Positions 27,173-36,667 are shown, counted from the first letter of the stretch. The stretch: 64,000 bases of DNA from VXRD01 sp965232265 (GCA_965232265.1 CBDDPH010000002.1:1550001-1614000), one strand, 5' to 3'. The notes: a model not told the origin generated them from the letters alone. A program made the numbers and translations.

Positions 27173-27916
27173 TTACATCACGTAGTATTTGACCGAAAGT
27201 CCGATCTCGAAATAGTGCAGCGGAAAGGTCCGCGCGACGCCATAAGATTCCATCTGACGCAATTCCCCGATCAGCAAGTTCCACCGCGCTCGCGCATCGA
27301 CCGCTGCGCGACCACTTGCCAGGACCTCTACACCCAAACCCACATTGAGTCCCCACGCTACATCCGTATCGTCAAACGGCGCCAGTTCCAATGTCGTATC
27401 GATCCCCTCGCCCAGGTTCGGTTGTCCTGCAAAGATCAGGCCCGATACCGAATTTTTGTAGTGGTAAAATCCACCGCCATAGGTGATGAAGGGGCTTCCG
27501 ACCACGCCATCCGAACCACCTGTTCGCGCTTTCAGATGATACAGGCCGTTGATCGTAAACGCATTGACGGTCATGTAATTGCGCGCCAGCGGACTTGTGA
27601 TTTTCTGCCACTCCTCCGGCTTGTCTTCGGGCCAGTAAAAGGTCGCTTCTTGAATTTTGCCGGGATCAAAGCGCGTGCGGTGAAATTCCACCTCTAAGGT
27701 ATTGCGCGCATCCCGCGCATAGGTGAAATACACCCCGAATGCTTCCTGTGCGCGGAAACGATCACTCATGCCGAATACGGGAAAGTTGAAGTTTCCGCTC
27801 AAACCCAGACCAACTTTCCCCACCACGCCCGTGTCCTGCCCATGGACATCGCCATGGGTATTACTCGGAAGCGCGAAAAACATCAAACAAACTGCGGAAA
27901 TTATCCCTCGTTTCAT
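27173..27916 (-). CDS. Putative outer-membrane beta-barrel protein
   Basis: A 247-residue protein with a signal peptide (MKRGIISAVCLMFFALPSNTHG) and repeated amphipathic strands (GKVGLGLSGNFNFP, FGVYFTYARD, YFEIGLSVKYYVM) consistent with an eight-strand outer-membrane barrel of the OmpA/OmpW size class. No enzymatic motif. Start at 27916 has AAGGAGG upstream; the frame from 27985 runs through the leader. It heads the operon with the TonB receptor, the secreted protein and the PorV-like barrel, and a good promoter lies at 28068-28096. Confidence 0.75.
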   Translation of the reverse strand: MKRGIISAVCLMFFALPSNTHGDVHGQDTGVVGKVGLGLSGNFNFPVFGMSDRFRAQEAFGVYFTYARDARNTLEVEFHRTRFDPGKIQEATFYWPEDKPEEWQKITSPLARNYMTVNAFTINGLYHLKARTGGSDGVVGSPFITYGGGFYHYKNSVSGLIFAGQPNLGEGIDTTLELAPFDDTDVAWGLNVGLGVEVLASGRAAVDARARWNLLIGELRQMESYGVARTFPLHYFEIGLSVKYYVM

Positions 27917-28235
27917 ACGCAACCCTCCTTGAATTGCCCACTCAATGCGAGTAGGGTAAATGTTAATTGCTGCGAAATACCACATTTATTCTTATACATA
28001 ACATAAAATAGGCATAAGAAAATAATTGGTAATAATATTTGTTAATAGTGAGTATTCGCTTACTGAAAATTTAAACCGCCCGTACTCGAATGTCAAGCGG
28101 TTTCGACAAAAAAATTCTGCTATTTGGCAAAACGGGAATTAGCATAAGTATATACACAGATGCAGGCTCTGCCCATCCTGATGAACTGGTCTGTAAAACG
28201 ACCAGTTGTGCACCGCTTCTGACAGTGGTTACTTT
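27917..28235. other. Intergenic region, 319 bases
   Basis: AT-rich between 27960 and 28080. It holds the minus-strand promoter at 28068-28096 and the end of the transcript from the GWxTD gene upstream. No terminator hairpin with a clear T-run and no small gene were recognised. Confidence 0.6.
28068..28096 (-). promoter_or_regulatory. Sigma70-type promoter for the surface-protein operon
   Basis: On the minus strand TTGACA (28096-28091), a 17-base spacer and TAAATT (28073-28068). It leaves a leader of about 145 bases before the barrel gene at 27916, long enough for leader-level regulation, though no riboswitch was recognised. Confidence 0.5.
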
Positions 28236-30842
28236 TCAATGAATCCCAAAGGTCGTTTTTTTCCTTACCTGCACGCCGCTTACCAGATCTTCTACGGTGA
28301 CTTGCACTTCATGATCGCCTTTTCCGGCTCCGTCGAGATTTAGTTCCACATAAGAGAGACCGTCCGTGGTATTTCCGATCTGGTCATAGGTTACGCTCAC
28401 GCCCTGTTCCCCTTCCTCTTTTCCCAGCAGACGACCCAGTCCGGTCAGGACGCGGGCGCCGCGGCTCTTCTGGTCCTTAGATTGGATGTGATATGTCACG
28501 CGGTAGTGCGTTTGTCCAAATTCATTTTTACTCAGGTGATAGATTTCAAAATAGAGAAAGGCCGGGTGTTTTTCCGGGAATGCCCATACCGACATGGGCA
28601 TTATGTTCAATCCTTGTTTGACAAAAGCACCTTCTGATGGTGTCTCATCTGAAATTGACCAGGCCAACTCGATGTCGCTCAAGTTCAAGTCGGTTCTGGA
28701 ATAGTCTTCCAATACCACCTGTTGCTGGTAGATCTGAAACCGCCGCGTTTCCGCCTCCCGGACCCGCAGGCCGAGTGTATAAGCTCCCGGCGGTGCTTCT
28801 ATGGCGGCCATGTCCAATATCAGGTTTTGCCATCCGCTGGATGTATCGACAGAGGTTTGTAAAAAGGTTTCATCGAGGAAAAATTTCCGTTCGTCCCGGT
28901 AGGTTTGATCCACTGCGGGATCTGTTAGTGCCGCACTGCGTACGACCCATGTGCCCTCTTGTTTTTTAAGCAGCGAATCCGGCGGGATGCCGCTGTAGAT
29001 TTCCAGGCGTGTGCGTCCATCCTTTCCCTTAAAGCTGGCTGTGCGGTACCAGAAATCCAGAGGTTGGGCACCCCGGGCAAAGTCGTGAAAGTCGGGAATG
29101 CGTCCGGCCATTTTGTTTAGTACCAGTTCAGGAGAATGGTACAGAAAATCCGTGAGGTCTCGCACGGCGACATAGCGCTCTTTTAATTCGTTGGGCACAT
29201 GCGTGGGGACGGGCGCGAACTCGAAATTGCCCTGAAAATACTCGTCGGTAAATGTGACCTCCAGGCCCTCCGCGACCATGGTATATACCCAGGATTCCCA
29301 GGGTACAATGCTGGCGTCTTCGCGGTTGGTTACAGGCATAAACAGGCCCATCGCCTGCTCGACAAACCGCTCCTGGCGCACTCGAGACGGCGAAACGCCC
29401 AGGTCGCCCGTGTTCACATCGCCCAGTGCGGCCAGGGTTTGCTCTTGATCCACAATTCGGTTCACCTGGTCGCCTTCACCCGCGTCGGCAGCCTGCACCC
29501 GTTCCGACAATTCGGTGCGCTCGGCATCCTGGGCGTCTTCCAGTAAAAATATGAGTTGGATTTCGTCCGAGGTTAAACCCAGGCCCTGGGGATCGGGTGC
29601 TTTGGTGCTGAAAGCCCGGTTGCTCCGAACGGGATATACGGGTCCTGTGAAAAATTCGCCCACGGCGTCCGGCCCGTAGAGATCTACAGCCATTCGCTCT
29701 TTGATGCGCTGTGCTTTGGCTGGCATGTCGGCATTCAGGCGGTCGGATGTTGAGCGATAATCGGGTTCACCGTAGCGGATGTACACTTCGCCCCGCTGGT
29801 CCCAGGGGTATATCGCTTTTGAAAAATACGTGCGCGCGTGCCAGACCCGGCGGTAGTGTTCTGCCTGGCGCAAAAATCCACCGGATACGCGCGATAGGTC
29901 GTGCCGAATCCAGAAGCGGCGCAGAAAGGCTTCGCGCTCTATCGCCGATGTGACTCTGGAGAGGGATTCCAGTTCGGGTATGGAGGCCAATAGAGAAATA
30001 TCCCGGTAGAGCGCCGCCTCTGCGGCATCGAGAAGGGTGATGTAGTTGCGAAAGATGCGTACGGCCCGTTCGCCATCGCCTTCATAGAGAAAGACCTGGG
30101 CTATCAGAGGCAGAAAACGGCGCGTTTCCACTGCATTGCCCAAATGGGTCAACAGGCCTCGCAATTCGGCGAAGCGCTCGTTCATGGCGTAAATTACGCC
30201 CAATTGATAGGCGACGTCCATATCTTCGGGGGCCTGTCGCACACTGCGCTCGTACAGGTCAATTACCCGGCCCCATTCGTCCTTTTTTTTGTGGTGTTCC
30301 GCCATGATTTTACAGGCTGCGACATCTGTCGAGTCCCGCTCAAGTGCCCGTTCAGAAGCCCGTTTCAAAGATCGGTCATCTTGCAGGAGTCGCACGAGGT
30401 CGAGGTGATAGCGTATTTTTTTCGATTCGGGTGCCAGAGCGATGGCTTTTTCAAAATGTGCCCGTGCTCCGCGGATATCTTCCTTCTGGTAGAGCGCGAC
30501 CTGCCCCAGCCCATCGTGCGCTTCTGCGAGATCTGGATTTAAGCTCAGTGCCTTTTCAAATGCCTGCCTGGCTTTTTTCCATTGCTTTTTTCGCTCGCGG
30601 GATTCCAGATATGCCGTGCCCAGGCGGGCGTGTCCTTCGGCCAATTCCGGATCCAGATGTACAGCTTCTTGCAACAGATCTACTGCGTGTCGCGCACTGT
30701 CCATCTCAATCCGCACATCGGCAGCCAGCATCAGAGAATCCGATCGAGTCATCAGGGTTATGAAGGGCTGTTCCGCCTGTGCCCCGCCTGCAATCAGAAC
30801 GAGGTATATGGGAATCAGTCGAATTGCAAGATGATTTTTCAT
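28236..30842 (-). CDS. GWxTD-domain protein with N-terminal TPRs (paralogue 2)
   Basis: An 868-residue exported protein: signal peptide (MKNHLAIRLIPIYLVLIAGGAQA), TPR units over residues about 40-240, the GWxTD-type domain at about 300-400 (FLRRFWIRHDLSR, EHYRRVWHARTYF, YPWDQRGEVYIRYGEPD), a charged, Gln/Glu-rich insertion near 440-500, and a beta-rich C-terminal half ending VTVEDLVSGVQVRKKTTFGIH. It shares the whole layout with the genes at 5227 and 30850. The signature reads W-D-x-R-G instead of G-W-x-T-D. The Shine-Dalgarno GAGGG overlaps the stop of the preceding paralogue (30850), so the two are translated together. Confidence 0.85.
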   Translation of the reverse strand: MKNHLAIRLIPIYLVLIAGGAQAEQPFITLMTRSDSLMLAADVRIEMDSARHAVDLLQEAVHLDPELAEGHARLGTAYLESRERKKQWKKARQAFEKALSLNPDLAEAHDGLGQVALYQKEDIRGARAHFEKAIALAPESKKIRYHLDLVRLLQDDRSLKRASERALERDSTDVAACKIMAEHHKKKDEWGRVIDLYERSVRQAPEDMDVAYQLGVIYAMNERFAELRGLLTHLGNAVETRRFLPLIAQVFLYEGDGERAVRIFRNYITLLDAAEAALYRDISLLASIPELESLSRVTSAIEREAFLRRFWIRHDLSRVSGGFLRQAEHYRRVWHARTYFSKAIYPWDQRGEVYIRYGEPDYRSTSDRLNADMPAKAQRIKERMAVDLYGPDAVGEFFTGPVYPVRSNRAFSTKAPDPQGLGLTSDEIQLIFLLEDAQDAERTELSERVQAADAGEGDQVNRIVDQEQTLAALGDVNTGDLGVSPSRVRQERFVEQAMGLFMPVTNREDASIVPWESWVYTMVAEGLEVTFTDEYFQGNFEFAPVPTHVPNELKERYVAVRDLTDFLYHSPELVLNKMAGRIPDFHDFARGAQPLDFWYRTASFKGKDGRTRLEIYSGIPPDSLLKKQEGTWVVRSAALTDPAVDQTYRDERKFFLDETFLQTSVDTSSGWQNLILDMAAIEAPPGAYTLGLRVREAETRRFQIYQQQVVLEDYSRTDLNLSDIELAWSISDETPSEGAFVKQGLNIMPMSVWAFPEKHPAFLYFEIYHLSKNEFGQTHYRVTYHIQSKDQKSRGARVLTGLGRLLGKEEGEQGVSVTYDQIGNTTDGLSYVELNLDGAGKGDHEVQVTVEDLVSGVQVRKKTTFGIH

Positions 30843-30849
30843 TGTGCCC

Positions 30850-33252
30850 TCACTCGATTTTAAAGCTCGCTGTTTTGGTCACTTTTTGTCCGTCTTTGCG
30901 GTCCATTGCAGCGACCTCAATAACGTATTCCCCCGGCTCGGAACCAGATAGGTCAAGTGCCAGATAGTTGACCACGTTGTCGGTATCGCCCGTCTGGTCA
31001 TAAGAAATCGCAATTTGTTCTTCGTTCTGGTCTATGCCCACCAGTTTTCCCAAGCCACCGAGTACTTTTGCGCCAAACGACTGTCCGGAACGCGGTTTTA
31101 AGCGGTAGGATATCTGGTAGTCCGTCTGTCCGAATGCATCCTGGCTCAGTCCGTAAATTTCGTAGTAAAGATAGACCAGATGCCGCTGTGTATAATGCCG
31201 CGTGGCCAGCGGGATGACTTCCAAATTCTGTTTGACAAAATGTCCTTTTCCGGAGGCCTGTTCAATTGAAGCCGCCATTTCGATATCGCTCAGCCAGAGT
31301 TTGCCGTGCCGATAAGACGGGACCCGCAAGGGCATGCCATAGACCTGCGTGCGTCCAGACTGCTCTTCGATGGCTTGCACGGCGAGGTAGTACGATCCAG
31401 GTTTTACATCCAGTGCGATTACATCGGGAATGATCCCGGTTTTTCCATCTACCCGCAGTACTACTCGTTTAGCGGCTTTGAATACCGGGTCGCCTTTTGC
31501 ATTGTAGAGAACGGCTCCCCGGTTTATCCGAACATCCCCGCCATCTCGCGTCAATGCGGAGGCGGGAAATCCGTAGTAGATCTCCACGCGCGTGCTGTCG
31601 CCCAGTCCTCGAAATGTGGCGGGATATGCCGCGTAATACAGGGGTTCGGCGAGAAATGTCGGTACGTAAATTTCTCTGGGTGCCTGGCTTATGATTTGTT
31701 CGGGGATGAGAGGTCCCCAAAGGTGGCGCATTTTGGTCGCCATATCCGCGGGCAATACGGCGTAGTCAAAAACGCCATCGGGCGCGCCGGGCATCTGGCG
31801 AAACGCGATTTCCACGCCTTCTCCCAACATCGGATAGATCCAGTATTCCCACGCCCGGCGATCCTGAATTGGGAAGATGGGGCGTCCCAGGAATGCACCC
31901 AGTCCCCCCACGGCCATCGCGGATTCGGCTCGCTTTCGGATTTGTTCGCTTTTCTGATTTCGCTCGGATGATCGGCTGTACAGCCTCTGGAACTGCCTTT
32001 CCAGTTGGCGTTGTGCCTGTTCTGCGCCGGCTCCGCGGTGGGTCACATTGGCACTGTCGCTATCAGCGGCGTAATCCGATAGCAGTATTTCGGCGGCCCA
32101 ATCTACGCGGTCTAATAGCCGCTGTTTGACAGCCCAGTCTTCGGGATGGGATTCGCGCCGCCGATTCCCGGACGCGCTTTTGTGAGATGGCGTGCCGTAG
32201 CGCACATAGACTTCGCCCCGTCGATCCCACGGAAAAACCGCCGATCCGAAATGTTCCCGCGCATAGGCTACCCGGCGGAAGTGTTCGACCCGCCGCTCGT
32301 TGACGTCTGTAATAGGTGTGGGGTCTCGGCGTTTCCAGAACTGTTGCAGAAGTAATTGTCTGTTCTTTGCCTGCTTAAATGCCTCTGTTTCCCTTTCTGA
32401 GACAAACAGAGAAATATCTTCATAAGGCGTCCGCTCCCTGGCGCTCAGGCCAGCTATATAGGTTTCGAAGAGGGTTTCGGCTTTTTCGTAATTTTTTCGT
32501 GCCAGATAGACTTCGGCGAGTTCCAGCATGTATTGCCGCTGGTTTGTGCCCTGGGTCTGCATGAGCCGCGACAGAGTGCGCGCGGCCTGGTCCGTGCGGG
32601 ATAGGGTGCGATAGAGTTGTCCCAGTCGCCACATGGCGTCTTTGTGTGCGGGATTGACCGCCAGTTGTTTTTCGTAAAATTCAATGGCGTCGTCTTTTTT
32701 TAGGAGATCGTATTCATACATAAAGCCCAGGCGATAATACGCATCTGGATGATCCGGGTCCATCTCGACCACCTGTTCGAATGCTCTGATGGCATCGCGA
32801 TTCATGAGGTTCAGATGCGTCAGGCCAATGTGATATTGGGCTTCGACATAGTCGGGCTTTTCGGCCAGGGCACGACAGAAATAATCGATGGCGCGCACCC
32901 ACTGGCCTTTTTCACGGGCATAGACGAGGCCCATGCCAAAGTAGGCTTCGGGCATTTTTCGCTGGTATTTTTCGGCAGTTCGAAAGGCTTTTCTGGCTTT
33001 GCCAATCTGATTCTGGGCAAGATACACATGCCCCAATCCACAGTGGGTTGGGGCGTGTTTTTTGTTTGCTTGTAGAGATTGCTCAAACAAAATTTTCGCG
33101 CGGTCTATTTTTCCTGCTTTGAGTGCCTGATTACCCAGGAGATAGAGAGAATCCGCAGCAGCAGGATCCGCCCAAATTGACGCACTCGTCCAGAATATTC
33201 CAAAATTCAGGGCGAGTACAATGCACCCGATATGCCAGCCTATTTTCGACAT
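30850..33252 (-). CDS. GWxTD-domain protein with N-terminal TPRs (paralogue 3)
   Basis: An 800-residue exported protein: signal peptide to about residue 29 (ASIWADP), six to seven TPR units (residues about 35-260), then the GWxTD-type domain (LLQQFWKRRDPTPITDVNERRVEHFRR, FPWDRRGEVYVRYGTPS). A linker with an ERQFQR coiled-coil-like stretch and a beta-rich half ending VIEVAAMDRKDGQKVTKTASF follow. This copy keeps the canonical FWxxRDPxPxTxxNER phrase. Start is the ATG at 33252 (MSKIGWHIG); an in-frame TTG two codons upstream is less likely. It lies 18 bases downstream of the two-domain PhyH gene and overlaps the ribosome site of paralogue 2. Confidence 0.85.
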   Translation of the reverse strand: MSKIGWHIGCIVLALNFGIFWTSASIWADPAAADSLYLLGNQALKAGKIDRAKILFEQSLQANKKHAPTHCGLGHVYLAQNQIGKARKAFRTAEKYQRKMPEAYFGMGLVYAREKGQWVRAIDYFCRALAEKPDYVEAQYHIGLTHLNLMNRDAIRAFEQVVEMDPDHPDAYYRLGFMYEYDLLKKDDAIEFYEKQLAVNPAHKDAMWRLGQLYRTLSRTDQAARTLSRLMQTQGTNQRQYMLELAEVYLARKNYEKAETLFETYIAGLSARERTPYEDISLFVSERETEAFKQAKNRQLLLQQFWKRRDPTPITDVNERRVEHFRRVAYAREHFGSAVFPWDRRGEVYVRYGTPSHKSASGNRRRESHPEDWAVKQRLLDRVDWAAEILLSDYAADSDSANVTHRGAGAEQAQRQLERQFQRLYSRSSERNQKSEQIRKRAESAMAVGGLGAFLGRPIFPIQDRRAWEYWIYPMLGEGVEIAFRQMPGAPDGVFDYAVLPADMATKMRHLWGPLIPEQIISQAPREIYVPTFLAEPLYYAAYPATFRGLGDSTRVEIYYGFPASALTRDGGDVRINRGAVLYNAKGDPVFKAAKRVVLRVDGKTGIIPDVIALDVKPGSYYLAVQAIEEQSGRTQVYGMPLRVPSYRHGKLWLSDIEMAASIEQASGKGHFVKQNLEVIPLATRHYTQRHLVYLYYEIYGLSQDAFGQTDYQISYRLKPRSGQSFGAKVLGGLGKLVGIDQNEEQIAISYDQTGDTDNVVNYLALDLSGSEPGEYVIEVAAMDRKDGQKVTKTASFKIE

Positions 33253-33270
33253 GCTCAATCGCCTGTGTGT

Positions 33271-35013
33271 TTATTTTGCCAGCGGTCCCGTGGGCGCTTC
33301 TTTGCTGTAGAGCGCGCTTCCCCGCTCGTAGGATACCGCTACCTGTCCGTTTTCTACCTGCAACCGGGGTACATTATTTGTGCCGACATCGCGGTCCGGT
33401 CCTCTCATTACAGCGAGTTGTGCATCGGTCATGCCCGCTATCAGGCCGCCCCATCGGCTTTCTGGATGCACCATGTCGCCTCCGCTGCGGTGGAAGTTCC
33501 GGGATGTGTATTTGATCAGGATGCCCCGTCTCGAGATGGGGTTTTTCCAGGCGAGAGCACCGTGGGTCGTCGCTCCATCCCCAAAAAAGAGCACGTCGCC
33601 CGCCTTCATCACTGGCTGTACCACAAGCCCCATGTCGTCGTCGCAGGTGCGGATGCCCGGCGGCATGGGATAAAACGCTTTGTGGCTGCCCGGTACGCAG
33701 GCGAATCCGCCCAGACCGGGTTCCACGTCTCGAAGTTGCCAGGCTACGGTTACTGCTTGATCGTAACTGCGTCCGTTTTGAAACACATAGCCCATCGGCG
33801 GATAGAGCGGTTCGTTGTTGCTGTGGAGCGAGTGTCCGCTGCCGCCCAGGACTGAGCAGAATGCCGTGGCGCCTCCGCACCGCCCTCCGCTGGCACCCAT
33901 CCAGTTCAAGCGATGCTCGACCACGGGATGTGCAATCATTTGCCGGAATGGGTCGCTATACGGTTCTGGCAATTCGAGCAATCCAGAGAGGAGCGGTCGC
34001 CCCGTGCCAGCCAGGCTTTTCGATCCTCGCGCCAGTTCTTCGCCCACTACAATGCGGTCTTCAAATTTGTCGATGGTCTCGTTGGCCGCTGCCAGCCATT
34101 CTTCGTCCATGACGCCGCGGAGTACCAGATATCCGTTCAAGTCCCAGAAATAAAATTCTTTGTAATCAATTCCCGAGTCCGGGTCCAGTTTGTAAATTGA
34201 GGGATGAAATACCTCGCGCGATTCGTCCATCTTTACCGTCTTTCCATCTGTCACAATGGTCGGCGCAGGTGTCGTGGATTTGTAACCGGGTTTGTAAAGC
34301 GATGCGCGCTGTTCTTCACTTAAAGCGTCGTGCCATTCCGGGTGTGGTTCTTCCTCTGCCTGTGGACCTGTTCCGGCAGATCGGATCACGCCCCTGCCCA
34401 CGTATTCATAAGAGAGGAGTCGCTGCTGTCCGTCTCCCTGCCACGGGCGCATTCCCTGTAATGAGGATAGTGCTACTATCAGGAGATCTCCTGCTTTCAG
34501 AACAGGCTGGTATGTCAATCCCATGTCGTCTTCGCCCGTGGTTATGTCTTCTGGCGATGCCACATTGCTTTTGTGCGAGCAGGGCAGGAGTACGAAGCCA
34601 CCATCTCCTTCGTTCACGTCTTCCAATGCCCAGATTACGCGCACGCCTTCGCAATAACGCCGGTCGTTCTGGTGGTAATACGCAATGCCCGGCATCCGCG
34701 GTTCGTTGCCGCCTGTTAGCGGTGCTGTGGTGTCGCAGGTCTCATCGCACAAGATTTCAGGCTCGCGGTCCAGGCGAAAGCCGATTCCTACAATTTGATT
34801 GAGATACCACACGAGGTGCGGATGAACGAGTAGATTCCGAAATGGGTCTTTCAACTCGCCCGTCCATCCCAGCATGCCCGATAGTTGATCGGCTTTGTCA
34901 ATGGTCTGGTTCAGTTGCGCGACTTCGCCGCGGTTCAATACGCCCGGTACATGAAGGTAGCCAGCTATATCAAAACAGTAATTCTCTTCGTTGCTCATGA
35001 GTTCCTGATCCAT
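33271..35013 (-). CDS. Two-domain PhyH-like dioxygenase with degenerate N-terminal half
   Basis: A 580-residue protein made of two tandem phytanoyl-CoA-dioxygenase-like domains (about residues 10-230 and 285-530). Both carry the core pattern (Q)xVxVxWxLxDVxxGxGGFxxxPxSHK. The C-terminal half keeps candidate Fe(II) ligands: a His in LHSNNEP, a His in ATTHGALAW, and the 2-oxoglutarate Arg region RRGILIKY. In the N-terminal half the aligned segments read LTGGNEP and SSLQGMRPW, so both histidines are gone. Start at 35013 has AGGGGG 6 bases upstream, better than the frame open to 35064. The family hydroxylates diverse substrates with Fe(II), O2 and 2-oxoglutarate; the substrate is unknown. It heads the two-GWxTD operon. 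Confidence 0.82.
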   Translation of the reverse strand: MDQELMSNEENYCFDIAGYLHVPGVLNRGEVAQLNQTIDKADQLSGMLGWTGELKDPFRNLLVHPHLVWYLNQIVGIGFRLDREPEILCDETCDTTAPLTGGNEPRMPGIAYYHQNDRRYCEGVRVIWALEDVNEGDGGFVLLPCSHKSNVASPEDITTGEDDMGLTYQPVLKAGDLLIVALSSLQGMRPWQGDGQQRLLSYEYVGRGVIRSAGTGPQAEEEPHPEWHDALSEEQRASLYKPGYKSTTPAPTIVTDGKTVKMDESREVFHPSIYKLDPDSGIDYKEFYFWDLNGYLVLRGVMDEEWLAAANETIDKFEDRIVVGEELARGSKSLAGTGRPLLSGLLELPEPYSDPFRQMIAHPVVEHRLNWMGASGGRCGGATAFCSVLGGSGHSLHSNNEPLYPPMGYVFQNGRSYDQAVTVAWQLRDVEPGLGGFACVPGSHKAFYPMPPGIRTCDDDMGLVVQPVMKAGDVLFFGDGATTHGALAWKNPISRRGILIKYTSRNFHRSGGDMVHPESRWGGLIAGMTDAQLAVMRGPDRDVGTNNVPRLQVENGQVAVSYERGSALYSKEAPTGPLAK

Positions 35014-35120
35014 TTTATACCCCCTGAGGTAGAGAGATTGTTGGCAAAACTGAGCGTCAATCATTAATTAATCTAAAATATGAATTAAATTTTTTTAAAA
35101 AACAAGAGAAATACAGGCTT

Positions 35121-35151
35121 AAAAAAATAAAAAAGCCCGCTCTAAGCGGGC
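35121..35151 (-). terminator. Rho-independent terminator after the single-domain PhyH gene
   Basis: GCCCGC (35135-35140) pairs with GCGGGC (35146-35151) across TCTAA. The A-rich run at 35121-35134 becomes the T-run on the minus strand. It lies about 40 bases beyond the stop of the gene at 35191-36048. Confidence 0.8.
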
Positions 35152-35190
35152 ACTTCTGCGACGTAAATCTAATTGCTTTAGGTGTGTATT

Positions 35191-36048
35191 CTACGGCGGT
35201 CGCCGTGGGGGTATTGGCTGAATAATTTTTTTTTGTTCGGGTGTCAAACGTTCCAATAATCCGTCCGATGGGACGTAGTGAAATCGCGTGCGGATGAATC
35301 GCGGGGAATACCGATAGACCACGGTGCGGCGATACCCTTTGTTCATACGTTCGGCTGATCCATGTGCGACCGAATCTGTGAAAAATAACGCGTCGCCCGC
35401 TTTCATGTACATTTCTTTCATACCTACAGCAGTTCCAGCGGGTTCTGTGCCAGAACTCACCACGCCCTTGTCATCTACAAGCAATTTGGGATGTATTTCT
35501 GTGCTTTTATGGCTGCCGGGTACGAGGACTGTTGGCCCATCTCCCGGTTCTATATCCGTTAAGGCTACCAGTACGTTGATCTGACCCACCATCCACGCGC
35601 CTGTGTTGTGTTGCCGAAAGGTGAAATAGCACCGGGGCGCGTGACCGCCACTGTGGATATAGATAAATCCGCCGGGTCCGCGTACGGTTAAAAAATTTTC
35701 GTGGATCGAGATGCCGTTTACTTCGTCGTTGATGTAGCGTTTGGCCAGGTCAATCCACGATGGATGATCGATTAACCGCTCGAATACCGGTCCAGCTTCG
35801 ATGATGTTCTGAAAGTTCAATCCGTCTTTTTCGCGGTAGGTATGCGTTTCCACATGGCCGATCCACGCACCCGAATCGTCATTCGCACCCCGACGCTTTT
35901 TGCCATGCACGTATTCCCAATGGTCATCTACCCATTGGTTCATTTCGCACACATCCTCCTGAGATACCGCGTTTTTCAGGTGCAGATAACCCTGCAAGTC
36001 GAATAGATAATCCTGCAATTGCTGGTCTTTTAAAAACTTATCCGTCAC
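35191..36048 (-). CDS. PhyH-family (phytanoyl-CoA dioxygenase-like) protein
   Basis: A 285-residue single-domain Fe(II)/2-oxoglutarate dioxygenase. Candidate ligands are the His residues of FIYIHSGGHAP (near 130) and of FFTDSVAHGSA (near 225). The Arg-rich segment YRRTVVYRYSP should hold 2-oxoglutarate. The core phrase TDIEPGDGPTVLVPGSHKS is typical of this bacterial subfamily. The start is a GTG at 36048 behind GAGAGA. It is transcribed alone, with a hairpin terminator downstream at 35121-35151. It is related to but clearly diverged from the two-domain protein at 33271 and the protein at 39559. The substrate cannot be predicted. Confidence 0.85.
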   Translation of the reverse strand: MTDKFLKDQQLQDYLFDLQGYLHLKNAVSQEDVCEMNQWVDDHWEYVHGKKRRGANDDSGAWIGHVETHTYREKDGLNFQNIIEAGPVFERLIDHPSWIDLAKRYINDEVNGISIHENFLTVRGPGGFIYIHSGGHAPRCYFTFRQHNTGAWMVGQINVLVALTDIEPGDGPTVLVPGSHKSTEIHPKLLVDDKGVVSSGTEPAGTAVGMKEMYMKAGDALFFTDSVAHGSAERMNKGYRRTVVYRYSPRFIRTRFHYVPSDGLLERLTPEQKKIIQPIPPRRPP

Positions 36049-36092
36049 TGTACGTCTCTCTATTTGACAGAGAAAAAACTATAAATAAACGA

Positions 36093-36117
36093 CCACCCGC
36101 AGAGCGGGTGGCTTTTT
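36093..36117. terminator. Hairpin terminator downstream of the VapBC-like pair
   Basis: CCACCCGC (36093-36100) pairs with GCGGGTGG (36104-36111), loop AGA. The T-run follows on the plus strand (36113-36117); the minus strand has TCGTTTATTT after the stem. As the genes on both sides are on the minus strand, it probably ends the toxin transcript. Confidence 0.55.
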
Positions 36118-36143
36118 GTACGGCCTTTAGTCAAACAGTCGAG

Positions 36144-36165
36144 GGCTGCCTGTCGCCAGGCAGCC
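36144..36165. repeat. Perfect 9-bp inverted repeat
   Basis: GGCTGCCTG (36144-36152) and CAGGCAGCC (36157-36165) form a tight hairpin with a 4-base loop and no T-run. It may be a REP-type palindrome or an mRNA-stabilising 3' hairpin behind the toxin gene. Confidence 0.5.
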
Positions 36166-36223
36166 TGAAGCATTGGCGCAGATACGCCGAGCACAAAAGG
36201 ACGCAAAGCATTATAGCACACAC

Positions 36224-36667
36224 CTAAACCGTCGTTGGGTCAACAGCCACAATTCCTTCGGGGGCATATCGGGCAAAATCTGCTGTGTTAAAGGTCAGGA
36301 TATGTGTTGCACCATGAGAAATCATCACAGCAACTAATCGAGCATCGTGAACTTGAACACCTGATACGCCATAAGTCATAACAAGCCGTCTCCACTCGGA
36401 ATACACGGCTGGCAAATCTGGAAGCAAAGGAAAAAGCCGCTCTGCACGCCGCAAGAGTCTGTCAGTTTCCAATGGTGTAAGTCCAAAACCATTTCGGTTA
36501 AGGGGACGAGTTGATGCGTTCCAAAATTCTGCAAAATTTTGCAATGTGGCATATAGTTGATGACCATTTGCCCGCAATTTACGTACAGCAGTTCGAACGA
36601 TTGGATAATTTGGATCAGAGCGATATAAAAACCGCAACAAAATATTCGTATCGGTCAGATAAGTCAC
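36224..36667 (-). CDS. PIN-domain toxin, VapC family
   Basis: A 147-residue PIN-domain ribonuclease of the VapC type. The acidic residues expected to bind Mg/Mn are visible: Asp6 in LTDTN, Glu47 in NFAEFWN, Asp108 in VQVHDAR and Asp130 in FNTADF. VapC toxins cut tRNA or rRNA until held by a VapB partner. The start is a GTG at 36667, two bases after the stop of the gene at 36670, which is therefore the likely antitoxin. Two hairpins follow the gene. The pair belongs to the AT-richer accessory segment between two PhyH genes. Confidence 0.87.
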   Translation of the reverse strand: MTYLTDTNILLRFLYRSDPNYPIVRTAVRKLRANGHQLYATLQNFAEFWNASTRPLNRNGFGLTPLETDRLLRRAERLFPLLPDLPAVYSEWRRLVMTYGVSGVQVHDARLVAVMISHGATHILTFNTADFARYAPEGIVAVDPTTV

